From Ancylobacter polymorphus (lineage in GTDB: Bacteria; Pseudomonadota; Alphaproteobacteria; Rhizobiales; Xanthobacteraceae): DNA of 64,000 bases. Both the position numbers and the translations under genes were made by a program. The DNA lies in NCBI RefSeq assembly GCF_022836935.1, contig NZ_CP083239.1:3176001-3240000 (forward strand), given 5' to 3'. The notes under the pieces are model-generated. The model saw only the letters and a list, made by a program, of their open reading frames with translations, was not told where the DNA came from and did not search any database. This document shows positions 52,299 through 62,810 of the stretch, in pieces (positions within the stretch are counted from its first letter, which is position 1; every line of letters begins with the position of its first letter).

Positions 52299-53579
52299 TC
52301 AAGGCTCCGGCCCTTTCAAGCGCGCTTCCAGTTCGCGCCAGCCCTTGTCATCTGCGGCAAGGTAGCTCTTCGGACATGTCTTATCCATGAAGCCCCTGGG
52401 GCCAAGCGTATGGTCATCCCTGATTTCGCGTAAGACAAGACCGCTGTCGTACAGGATACCCGCCACGTCCCCCAAAGTGGCCCCACCTGCCTCCAGTCGG
52501 GAGGGAACGAGGTCGAGCATGAGATAGGGCCGCGGTCCCGCCGCGAGCGCGACGCCGAGGCGCTTCAGTCCTTCAACGCCAAGCGGTTCGAGGTCGATCC
52601 TGAGCAGGGTCGCCGGCCGCGCATCGAGCGCGGACAGGAGCATGTCGAGGGGGCATCCGCTGCCCAGTGTGCGCAGTTGACCTTCGCGGCCGACAGCGGC
52701 GGCGACGTGGTGCGTGAAGGCCTCATTGCGCGTGCCGGCGTCGAGGACCCCATCGCCTGGTCTGAGCAGGTGTCGGATCAATGAGGCTGCCGGGGCCGGC
52801 AGGGCGGGGGGGCTGCCCTCGCCGGGTCCCGATGCGCCTTCGGCGCCCTTCATTTTGACGAGCCGGGCCTTTATCCGCTGCAGCAGGCGGCGATAGGCAG
52901 GCCGTTCCCAGTCGCCAGATGGCGGGCGCGAGAGGGCGGGGGCGGGGAGCGGCACACAACCGTCCATCGCGCCGCCTTGGGCCCGCATCGGTCCGGTATA
53001 GTGAATGATGAAATCGCCGGAGGTCGCGGGCGGCACGATCTTGTTCCAGCGGTCATCGAGAATGAACGTCTTCGAACGGAACGGCTCGTCCTTGAGGAAA
53101 TGGATGAAGTGACCATTCTCGCCATGAGCGGTGACCCGGTCTTCTTCAGGCAGTTCCTTGTGCCGGTTGGCGAGGCATCGCTCCAGGAAGGCAGGGGCCG
53201 TAGAACCCGCGCCACCGCGGAACAGGACGACGCCTGAATTCGGCCGGCCGGACCACCCGTTGGCGATGAAGATGTCGCAGCCCGGCTCCCGCTCCAACAG
53301 ATCGGTGAAGCGCGGGGCATGGGCGCGGATGCAGGCGTCACTATCAAGGAGAAAAACGTCGTGGCCCCCCACCAGAAGAGCCCGACATGCCTTCACCTTC
53401 GCCCAATGAGGAGGAAGGGTGGGATAGGCATTCGTCGTCATCAGCTGGTGGTCGTAGCCGTGACGGGCGGCATAACGCTGCTGGCTTTCGATGCAGTGCA
53501 GCCAGAGATACTGAAATCCGTCGGTGGCAATGGTGACGAGGGTGGGCTGCGGTGATGACATGGGGTGCGGTAATGACAT
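52299..53579 (-). CDS. Glycosyltransferase-like domain fused to FkbM-like domain
   Basis: This 426-residue protein appears to join two domains. Residues about 12-205 look like a GT-A galactosyl/mannosyltransferase of the GMA12/MNN10 type, with the metal-binding DSD in FLLDSDACI (79-81), PNSGVVLF near 113 and IIHYTG near 191. After a basic linker, residues about 262-400 resemble an FkbM-type methyltransferase. They show a SAM-loop-like VLDAGTRNE (278-286) and LLRIDLEPLGVEGLKRLG (325-342). The second domain is divergent, so activity is uncertain. An 18-base tandem repeat supplies two start codons (53579 and 53561). Confidence 0.7.
   Translation of the reverse strand: MSLPHPMSSPQPTLVTIATDGFQYLWLHCIESQQRYAARHGYDHQLMTTNAYPTLPPHWAKVKACRALLVGGHDVFLLDSDACIRAHAPRFTDLLEREPGCDIFIANGWSGRPNSGVVLFRGGAGSTAPAFLERCLANRHKELPEEDRVTAHGENGHFIHFLKDEPFRSKTFILDDRWNKIVPPATSGDFIIHYTGPMRAQGGAMDGCVPLPAPALSRPPSGDWERPAYRRLLQRIKARLVKMKGAEGASGPGEGSPPALPAPAASLIRHLLRPGDGVLDAGTRNEAFTHHVAAAVGREGQLRTLGSGCPLDMLLSALDARPATLLRIDLEPLGVEGLKRLGVALAAGPRPYLMLDLVPSRLEAGGATLGDVAGILYDSGLVLREIRDDHTLGPRGFMDKTCPKSYLAADDKGWRELEARLKGPEP
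53544..53579. repeat. Two 18-bp tandem repeats with duplicated start codon
   Basis: Units 53544-53561 and 53562-53579 differ at two positions, and each ends (minus strand: begins) with ATGTCA. Both ATGs are in frame with the glycosyltransferase/FkbM-like gene, so the repeat adds six residues or shifts the start. Confidence 0.7.
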
Positions 53580-53606
53580 GGGGTCCGCGGACGAGTCGAC
53601 AGAGCA

Positions 53607-54839
53607 CTATGAATACAGGGGCGTCCCATCGCCGAGCAGTTCTTGCAGCCCCATGCGCTGGCGCTGGTTCCAATCCGCCGCCGCAATGCGCGCCTGCTCG
53701 CCGGCGTGCACGCAGCGTGCCGGGTCCAGCGTCAGCGCCGTGAGCGCTTCGGCATAGGCGTGCCAGTCGCCGTCCGGCAGGATGCGCAACCCTTCGCCGG
53801 CCAGCGCGCTGAGCCCGCGCGCGCCGGTCTCCGTGGCAATGACAGGAGCGCCGGCAGCGAGCGATTCCAGCGCCTTTACCGAAACGCCGGAGCCGCTCAG
53901 CACCGGGTTGAGCGAGATGGGAGCGCGTGCGAACACGTCGCTCAGCCGCTCGAAGCGGCCGATTTTGTCCATCTGCGGATGGTCCGGCACCTCGCCGCAA
54001 ATGCCGCCGGCGAGGATCAGGCGGAAGTCGGGGTCGCGACGCAGGACTTCCGGCAGGCCCCGTTGCAGGAAAAGGCTCAAGGCCTGAACATTGGCGCTAT
54101 TGAAGGACGCGACAAACGCCGCCCGGTGCGGCGGGCCGTGGTCGGTGCGCGGCTCGATGTCGGGCAGGAAATGGCTCACGACCCGCACGAGAGGCGGGGA
54201 GGGCTGCCCTTGCAGCATCCGGGTGAAGGCCTGCGCCTCATCCTCCTGGATGGCGAGCACGCCGTCCGCGCGCATCAGTCCCCGCCGTTCCGCCTCGGGG
54301 CGCAGCGAAATCCAATGGGCGCCGCCAAGGCCGTTGGCGGCATAGCCGACATGTCGGTTGGAGAACTGGTCATGCGTGTCGATCAGTGTCCGCACCGGCG
54401 CGGGCAGGCCGACCAGAACCGCCGAATGGAACACATACTCGACCAGACAGACATCGCAGCCGCGCGCGACGATGAGCGCCTGCGCGGCCCTGACCGTCTC
54501 GGGCGAAATGTGCGAATCGAGCGGGCGCCAGTGCCGCCAGGATGTGTAGATTCCCAGGGCCTTCGAGACGCGCGACAGCGCCCGGACCGGAAACACCTTC
54601 AGCCATTTGGCGAGGCGGGCGGGCGCGGATAGCCGGGTGAGGTCATAGTAGTTGCCGCGGCCGACCAGCTCTTCGTGGCGGGCGACGCTTTCGGCGGCGT
54701 CGTAGGGCCCGCTGGGGATCTGGATGAAGATCACCTCATGGCCGAGGCCCAACAGCGCCTGCACCAGCCCAAGCACGCGCGCCCGGTTGCCGGCCGTCGT
54801 CGGATAGACCGGGATATGCGAGACAATCGCCAGCCGCAT
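53607..54839 (-). CDS. Glycosyltransferase, GT4-like
   Basis: This 410-residue GT-B protein begins with a typical MRLAIVSHIPVYPTTAGNR strand-loop for nucleotide-sugar enzymes. It has a central HDQFSNRH segment (about residue 165). Its C-terminal donor domain ends with the pattern LNPVLSGSGVSVKALESLAAG (about 310-330), where the Glu is the expected EX7E equivalent. The end of the domain has PVIATETGARGL. Acceptor and donor are unknown; a role in surface polysaccharide or glycoprotein synthesis with the next two genes is inferred from the shared strand and 27-base spacing. It is the first gene of the group; cinA lies 76 bases upstream on the same strand. Confidence 0.85.
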   Translation of the reverse strand: MRLAIVSHIPVYPTTAGNRARVLGLVQALLGLGHEVIFIQIPSGPYDAAESVARHEELVGRGNYYDLTRLSAPARLAKWLKVFPVRALSRVSKALGIYTSWRHWRPLDSHISPETVRAAQALIVARGCDVCLVEYVFHSAVLVGLPAPVRTLIDTHDQFSNRHVGYAANGLGGAHWISLRPEAERRGLMRADGVLAIQEDEAQAFTRMLQGQPSPPLVRVVSHFLPDIEPRTDHGPPHRAAFVASFNSANVQALSLFLQRGLPEVLRRDPDFRLILAGGICGEVPDHPQMDKIGRFERLSDVFARAPISLNPVLSGSGVSVKALESLAAGAPVIATETGARGLSALAGEGLRILPDGDWHAYAEALTALTLDPARCVHAGEQARIAAADWNQRQRMGLQELLGDGTPLYS

Positions 54840-54915
54840 TGACGCCTTTAACCTGTTACCTCGACGCTACGTCGGCTCTCTCGACCGGCATTACAAGCCT
54901 TAACTGAAGCTTCCC

Positions 54916-55422
54916 TCAGTCCCGCGTGCCAGTGAGTTCCGCCAGCATCGCGAGGGCCGTGAGGGTGGCGAGGCGCCGGACGCCGGCCCGGTCCTGTCCG
55001 GCAAAGACCTCGCGCCGGGTGATCACCTTGCCCTCAACGGTGCCGGCGGCGAAATGCACGAGGCCGACCGGCTTGGCGTCCGAACCGCCGCCAGGGCCGG
55101 CAATGCCGGTGACGGAGACGCCGAGCGAGGTGCCGGCGACCCGCAGAAGGCCGCTGACCATTTCGCGCGCGGTCTCTTCGCTCACCGCGCCATGGGCCTC
55201 CAGCGTCGCGGCGGAGACGCCAAGCATCTCCCGCTTGGCGGCGTTGGAATAGGTGACGACGCCGCGGTCCACCACGTCCGAGGAGCCGGCGATCGCGGTG
55301 AGGGCGGCGGCGACGAGGCCGCCGGTGCAGGATTCGGCGGTGGCGACGGTCAGTCCGCGCGCCCGGCACAGGTCGAGCACCCGGATCGCTTCTAATTCGC
55401 TGGCTCGCTCCGCGTCATCCAT
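54916..55422 (-). CDS. CinA C-terminal domain protein (nicotinamide-nucleotide amidase)
   Basis: This 168-residue protein is the stand-alone CinA C-terminal domain, PncC-type, which deamidates nicotinamide mononucleotide to nicotinate mononucleotide in NAD recycling. Key segments are TVATAESCTGGLV (about 25-37), SNAAKREMLGV and the SVTGIAGPGGGSDAKPVG block (about 105-122). It lacks the N-terminal MoCF-like domain of full CinA, which is normal for this form. The ATG at 55422 is used. It follows ispDF by ten bases on the minus strand. Confidence 0.93.
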   Translation of the reverse strand: MDDAERASELEAIRVLDLCRARGLTVATAESCTGGLVAAALTAIAGSSDVVDRGVVTYSNAAKREMLGVSAATLEAHGAVSEETAREMVSGLLRVAGTSLGVSVTGIAGPGGGSDAKPVGLVHFAAGTVEGKVITRREVFAGQDRAGVRRLATLTALAMLAELTGTRD

Positions 55423-55432
55423 GGCCGTCTCC

Positions 55433-56599
55433 TCAGTCGATCCAGGGCAGGCGCACCGTCGCGGCGGCCAGCGCAGCGATGCCCTCGCGGCGCCCGGTGA
55501 AGCCAAGCCGCTCGCTGGTCGTCGCCTTCACGCTGACGCGCGCCACGGAAATGTCAACGATGGCCGCGATCCGCGCGCGCATCGCCTCGCGGTGCGGGCC
55601 AATCTTCGGCGCCTCGCAGATCACGGTGGCGTCGAGATGGGCGATACGCCCGCCGGCGGCGCGCACGAGAGCGGCGGCATGGGCGAGGAACTGGTCCGAG
55701 GCCGCGCCCTTCCATTGCGGGTCGGAGGGCGGGAAATGATGGCCGATATCCCCGCTGCCGATGGTGCCGAGCAGCGCATCGGTGAGGGCATGCAGCACCA
55801 CATCGGCGTCGGAGTGGCCGGCGAGGGCGAATTCGTGGGGAATGCGCACGCCGCCCAGCATCACATGGTCGCCGGGCCCGAAGGCATGCACGTCGAAGCC
55901 GGTCGCGGTGCGGACATCGGCGAGTTCGGCCAGCAGATGGCGTTCGGCGGTCACGAAATCCTCCCGCGTGGTGAGTTTGAAATTGGCGGGGTCGCCGGGG
56001 AAGGCGGCGACGCGGTGGCCGGCGGCCTCGGCCACGGCGGCATCGTCGGTCAGGTCGTCCGCGCCCGCCTGCGCGCGATGCGCGGCGCGGATGAGGTCAT
56101 AGCGGAACGCCTGCGGGGTCTGGACGCCGCGCACGGCACTCCGATCCGGGCCGGTCGTCAGGAAGCCGTCCGCGGCAAGCGCTTTCAGCGTGTCGACCAC
56201 CGGCAGGGCTGGGACGGCGGCGCCCTCCGCAGCGGCGGTGGCGATCGCCTGCGCCACCAGCCGGGGCGAGACGAAAGGCCGCGCCGCATCGTGGATCAGC
56301 ACGAGGTCGGGCGGGTCCTGCGCCAGCGCGTCGAGCCCCGCGCGCACCGAGGCCTGCCGCGTCGCGCCGCCCGCCACCGGCGGCAGCACGCCGTCGAGGC
56401 CGGCGAGGGCGCTGGCGCACAAGGCGGCATGTTCCGGCGAAATCACCGGCAGGACATGGCGGACACCGGGCTGGCCGAGAAAGGCCATCAGCGTGTGGCG
56501 AAGTACAGGCACACCGCCGAGCGGGCGATACTGCTTGGGCCGCCCCTCGCCCGCCCGCAGGCCGCTGCCTGCCGCCACCACGATCACGTCCGTCCGCAT
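55433..56599 (-). CDS. ispDF: Bifunctional IspD/IspF enzyme of the MEP pathway
   Basis: This 388-residue fusion carries two non-consecutive MEP-pathway steps. The N-terminal IspD cytidylyltransferase (about 1-225) has [11 protein letters not shown] and KQYRPLGG and makes CDP-ME. The C-terminal IspF (about 228-388) has [25 protein letters not shown] with the zinc ligands, and [13 protein letters not shown], and forms the cyclic diphosphate. The fusion is characteristic of alpha- and epsilonproteobacteria. dxr, the earlier enzyme, was not found near cdsA. It is divergent from dusB. Confidence 0.96.
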   Translation of the reverse strand: MRTDVIVVAAGSGLRAGEGRPKQYRPLGGVPVLRHTLMAFLGQPGVRHVLPVISPEHAALCASALAGLDGVLPPVAGGATRQASVRAGLDALAQDPPDLVLIHDAARPFVSPRLVAQAIATAAAEGAAVPALPVVDTLKALAADGFLTTGPDRSAVRGVQTPQAFRYDLIRAAHRAQAGADDLTDDAAVAEAAGHRVAAFPGDPANFKLTTREDFVTAERHLLAELADVRTATGFDVHAFGPGDHVMLGGVRIPHEFALAGHSDADVVLHALTDALLGTIGSGDIGHHFPPSDPQWKGAASDQFLAHAAALVRAAGGRIAHLDATVICEAPKIGPHREAMRARIAAIVDISVARVSVKATTSERLGFTGRREGIAALAAATVRLPWID

Positions 56600-56720
56600 C
56601 GCCTCGGTTTCCGCCCCTTTGCTGACTGCCGCCGCCGCAGCCCAGACTTGCCCTGCCGGCTCGTTTAGCGCAAAAGCGGCGTCTCATTGCAAAAGATTTG
56701 GCTTACGCCCTTCGCATGGG

Positions 56721-56748
56721 TTGATGACACGCTCAGCATGGCTATTAT
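56721..56748 (+). promoter_or_regulatory. Predicted sigma-70-type promoter for the dusB-ntr operon
   Basis: TTGATG (56721-56726) and TATTAT (56743-56748) are separated by 16 bases, and the dusB start lies 50 bases beyond. Both are close to consensus, and the site lies in the ispDF-dusB divergent gap. Confidence 0.55.
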
Positions 56749-56797
56749 CTAGGCACCGCTGGTCGGGCTTATTTAATGTGCATCGAGTGATCGCCGC

Positions 56798-57825
<1,028 letters not shown>

Positions 57826-57829
<4 letters not shown>

Positions 57830-58956
57830 GTTCGGTTTCCTCGCAACGGCCTGGCCCGCGCGCGGGCAGCGCGACCGCGGAAGCCGTCGTGAATGCGCTC
57901 CCGCATCCGGTGATCACGGTTGCGGAAGACAACCGGCTGGTGGACGCCAATGTGGCGGCTGAAGCCTTCTTCGAGGCGTCGCTGGCGGTTCTGGTGCGGC
58001 ACAGGCTTCAGGAATTCGTGCCCTTTGGCAGCCCGATCCTGTCGCTGGTGGAGCAGGTGCGCACGCGCGGCGCGGCGGTGAACGAGTATCGGGTCGATCT
58101 CGGCACGCCGCGCAATGGCGGCGAGCGCATCGTCGACATTCATGTCGCGCCCCTGTCGGAGGTGGCGGGCCATGTCGTCATCATGCTGCAGGAGCGCACC
58201 ATCGCCGACAAGATGGACCGGCAGCTCACCCATCGCGGCGCCGCCCGCTCGGTGACGGCGCTGGCCTCGATGCTGGCGCATGAGATCAAGAACCCGCTCT
58301 CGGGTATTCGCGGTGCAGCGCAGCTGCTCGAACTCTCGGCCAGCGACGACGACCGCTCGCTGACCCGGCTGATCACCGACGAGGCCGACCGCATCGTCAA
58401 GCTGGTCGACCGCATGGAGGTGTTCTCCGACGAGCGGCCGATCGAACGCGAGCCGGTCAATATCCACGCGGTGCTGGAACATGTGCGCACGCTGGCGACC
58501 ACCGGCTTCGCCCGCCACATCCGCTTCGTCGAGGAATACGACCCCTCGCTGCCCCCGGTATTGGCCAATCGCGACCAGCTGATTCAGGTGTTCCTCAATC
58601 TGGTGAAGAACGCCGCCGAAGCCATTGGCGATTCGCCCGATGGTGAGATCCAGCTTACCACCGCCTTCCGCCCCGGAGTGCGGCTGATGATGCCCGGCGC
58701 CCCGGCGCGGGTGAGCCTGCCGCTGGAATTCTGCGTGCGCGATAACGGTCCCGGCGTGCCGGAAGACCTGATGCCGCACCTCTTCGATCCCTTCGTCACC
58801 ACCAAGCCGACCGGCACCGGCCTCGGCCTCGCGCTGGTGGCGAAGATCGTCGGCGACCATGGCGGCATCATCGAATGCGACAGCCAGCCGCGCCGCACCA
58901 CCTTCCGTGTCCTCATGCCCATGTACCGCGCCAGCCGCGGTGACGAGAAGAGTTGA
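57826..58956 (+). CDS. ntrB: Nitrogen regulation sensor histidine kinase NtrB
   Basis: NtrB senses nitrogen status through PII and phosphorylates or dephosphorylates NtrC. The 376-residue soluble protein has an N-terminal PAS domain (about 18-120) and a HisKA domain with the phospho-acceptor His in [12 protein letters not shown] near residue 150. The HATPase_c domain has N box [11 protein letters not shown]1 RDNGPGVP and G2 [11 protein letters not shown]. The ATG overlaps the dusB stop as ATGA, showing tight coupling. ntrC starts eight bases after the stop. Confidence 0.96.
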
Positions 58957-58964
58957 GAACCGCC

Positions 58965-60410
<1,446 letters not shown>

Positions 60411-60528
60411 GCGCCTTACGCCCTCGCGAATAAAGGCGGGGGCGGCTCATCATTGTCACATTTTTGCACCAGTGTCGTATCACTGCATCAGTCGGGCGGG
60501 CTGATTCCCGCCGCCAACAGGGTGATGG

Positions 60529-62796
60529 ATGAGCGACACCTCGACCGGCGCAACGGACCGGCACGAAGCACTCGACCTCGGCGGGATGGGCTTCCGTTTC
60601 TCGCTCTGGGGGCTGGCGCCGCTGGCGGTGCTGCTGGCGCTGCTCATCGCGCTGGCGAGCTTCATCATCCTCATCGGCATCACCCCGCTGGTGCCCTCGC
60701 AGGACGTGATCATCGTCGTCCTGTGCCTTAACGGCGTCATGTCGCTGGTGCTGCTCAGCATCATCGGCCGCGAGGTGTGGCGCATCGTCAAGGCCCGCCA
60801 GCGCGGACGGGCGGCGGCGCGGCTGCATGTGCGCGTGGTCGGGCTGTTCGGCGTGGTGGCGGTGGTGCCGGCGCTGCTCGTCGCCATCCTCGCCAGCATC
60901 ACCCTCGACAAGGGGCTCGACCGCTGGTTCTCGGTGCGCACCCGCGCCATCGTCGACAATGCGGTGTCGGTCGCCCAGACCTATGTGCGCGAGCACGCCT
61001 ATTCGATCCGCGGCGACGTACTCGGCATGGCGCGCGATCTCCAGCGCATCCGTCCGCTATGGGATCAGGACCGCAGCCGCTTCCGCCAGGCATTGACCGC
61101 GCAGGCGGTAGTGCGCGGCCTGCCCGCCGCCATGATCATCGACAAGGACCTGCAGGTCATCGACCGCGCCACCATTCGTGTCGGCCGCGAATTCGTCGTG
61201 CCGGCCAATCTGGCGCTAAAGGACGCAACCGACGAACAGCCGCTGATCTATCTTCCGGGCGATGCCGATTATGTCGGCGCGGTGATCCCGCTGAAGGATT
61301 TCGGCGATCTCTATCTCTACGTCGCCCGCGCCGTCGATCCGAAGGTGATCGACTATCTCAAGGAAACGCAGGCCGCCGTCGTCGACTATCGCAACCTCGA
61401 ACAGCAGCGCGTCGGCGTGCAGGTGGCGTTCGCGGTGCTCTATGCGGTGATCTCGCTCACCGTGCTGCTCTGCGCGGTCTGGCTCGGCATCAATTTCGCC
61501 AACCGCCTGGTGGCGCCGATCCGCCGCCTGATCGGCGCCGCCGATCTCGTCGCCGCCGGCAATCTGTTCGTCGAGGTGCCGGTGCGCCGCACCGAGGGCG
61601 ATCTGTCGAGCCTTGCCGAGACCTTCAACAAGATGACGCAGGAGCTGCGCACCCAGCGCGACGACATCGTTCAGGCCCGCGACCAGATCGACACCCGCCG
61701 GCGCTTCACCGAGGCGGTGCTCTCCGGTGTCGGCGCCGGCGTCATCGGCCTCGATCCGCAGGGGCGCATTTCCATCATCAACCGCCCGGCGGAGAAGCTG
61801 CTCGGCGTGGTGGAGGCGGATGTGCTGGGCACCGAGCTTGGCGCGGTCGTGCCGGAAGTGGCGCCGCTGCTCGCCCAGGCGATGGAGCCGGGCGAGCGCA
61901 GCGTGCAGGCCAATACCACGCTCACCCGCAATGGCCGCGACCGCGTGATCGCGGTGCGCGTGACCACCGAGCAGTCACGCGAGGCCGAACATGGCTGGGT
62001 GGTCACGCTCGACGACATCACCGAGCTGGTGGTGGCGCAACGCAGCTCCGCCTGGGCCGATGTCGCCCGCCGCATCGCCCACGAGATCAAGAACCCGCTC
62101 ACCCCGATCCAGCTCTCCGCCGAACGGCTGCGCCGGCGCTACGGCAAGGTGATCGGCGAGGACCGCGAAGTGTTCGACCAGTGCACGGAAACCATCATCC
62201 GGCAGGTCGGCGATATCGGCCGCATGGTGGATGAGTTCTCCTCCTTCGCCCGCATGCCCAAGCCCGTCGCCGAGGCGCAGGACATTGGCGAGACGGCGCG
62301 GCAGGTGGTGTTCCTCATGCGGGTCGGCAATCCCGACATCGTCATCGACCTCGAACTGCCGGAGCAGCCGGTGGTCGCCCGTTTCGATCGCCGCCTCGTC
62401 TCGCAGGCGCTGACCAACATCATCAAGAACGCCACCGAGGCGCTGGCGGCGGTGCCGGCGGAAGAGCGCACCGAGCCGGCGCGCATTCAGGTGAAAGTGC
62501 ATGCCACCGAGCGGATGGTGGACATTGACGTTGTCGACAATGGCAAGGGCCTGCCGACCGAGAACCGGGCGCGGCTGCTGGAGCCCTATGTGACGACGCG
62601 CGAGAAGGGCACCGGGCTCGGCCTCGCGATCGTCGGAAAGATCATGGAAGAGCACGGCGGCGGCATCGAGCTCGACGATGCGCCCGAAGGGCGGGGCGCG
62701 TGGATTCGCCTGCACTTCGCGCGCGACGGCGGCCCCACCGCCGCCAATGACGGAAAAGGCAACGGCGGGGCCCCCACCCCCCGTGTGGTCGGCTGA
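60529..62796 (+). CDS. ntrY: Sensor histidine kinase NtrY
   Basis: NtrY is a membrane sensor kinase paired with NtrX, linked to nitrogen and redox or oxygen responses. The 755-residue protein has several N-terminal transmembrane helices (about 25-55, 62-85, 100-122), a periplasmic region and a further helix near 300-320. A HAMP domain (about 322-375), a PAS domain (about 390-500) and HisKA follow, the last with His in [20 protein letters not shown] near 520. HATPase_c has NIIKNATEAL and TGLGLAIVGKI. The 118 bases after ntrC hold a short stem (60495-60512) and may carry a separate promoter. ntrX follows 14 bases later. Confidence 0.95.
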   Translation: MSDTSTGATDRHEALDLGGMGFRFSLWGLAPLAVLLALLIALASFIILIGITPLVPSQDVIIVVLCLNGVMSLVLLSIIGREVWRIVKARQRGRAAARLHVRVVGLFGVVAVVPALLVAILASITLDKGLDRWFSVRTRAIVDNAVSVAQTYVREHAYSIRGDVLGMARDLQRIRPLWDQDRSRFRQALTAQAVVRGLPAAMIIDKDLQVIDRATIRVGREFVVPANLALKDATDEQPLIYLPGDADYVGAVIPLKDFGDLYLYVARAVDPKVIDYLKETQAAVVDYRNLEQQRVGVQVAFAVLYAVISLTVLLCAVWLGINFANRLVAPIRRLIGAADLVAAGNLFVEVPVRRTEGDLSSLAETFNKMTQELRTQRDDIVQARDQIDTRRRFTEAVLSGVGAGVIGLDPQGRISIINRPAEKLLGVVEADVLGTELGAVVPEVAPLLAQAMEPGERSVQANTTLTRNGRDRVIAVRVTTEQSREAEHGWVVTLDDITELVVAQRSSAWADVARRIAHEIKNPLTPIQLSAERLRRRYGKVIGEDREVFDQCTETIIRQVGDIGRMVDEFSSFARMPKPVAEAQDIGETARQVVFLMRVGNPDIVIDLELPEQPVVARFDRRLVSQALTNIIKNATEALAAVPAEERTEPARIQVKVHATERMVDIDVVDNGKGLPTENRARLLEPYVTTREKGTGLGLAIVGKIMEEHGGGIELDDAPEGRGAWIRLHFARDGGPTAANDGKGNGGAPTPRVVG

Positions 62797-62810
62797 AGGA
62801 GAACTGACGA

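Noticed and set aside
56678..56690. Possible sigma-54 promoter (GG...GC) upstream of dusB
   Set aside because: GG and GC are separated by nine bases instead of ten, and the flanking consensus is poor; a sigma-70-like site lies closer to the gene.
60453..60483. Possible ntrY promoter TTGTCA ... TATCAC
   Set aside because: The 19-base spacer is outside the usual range and the -10 match is weak, so it was not annotated.
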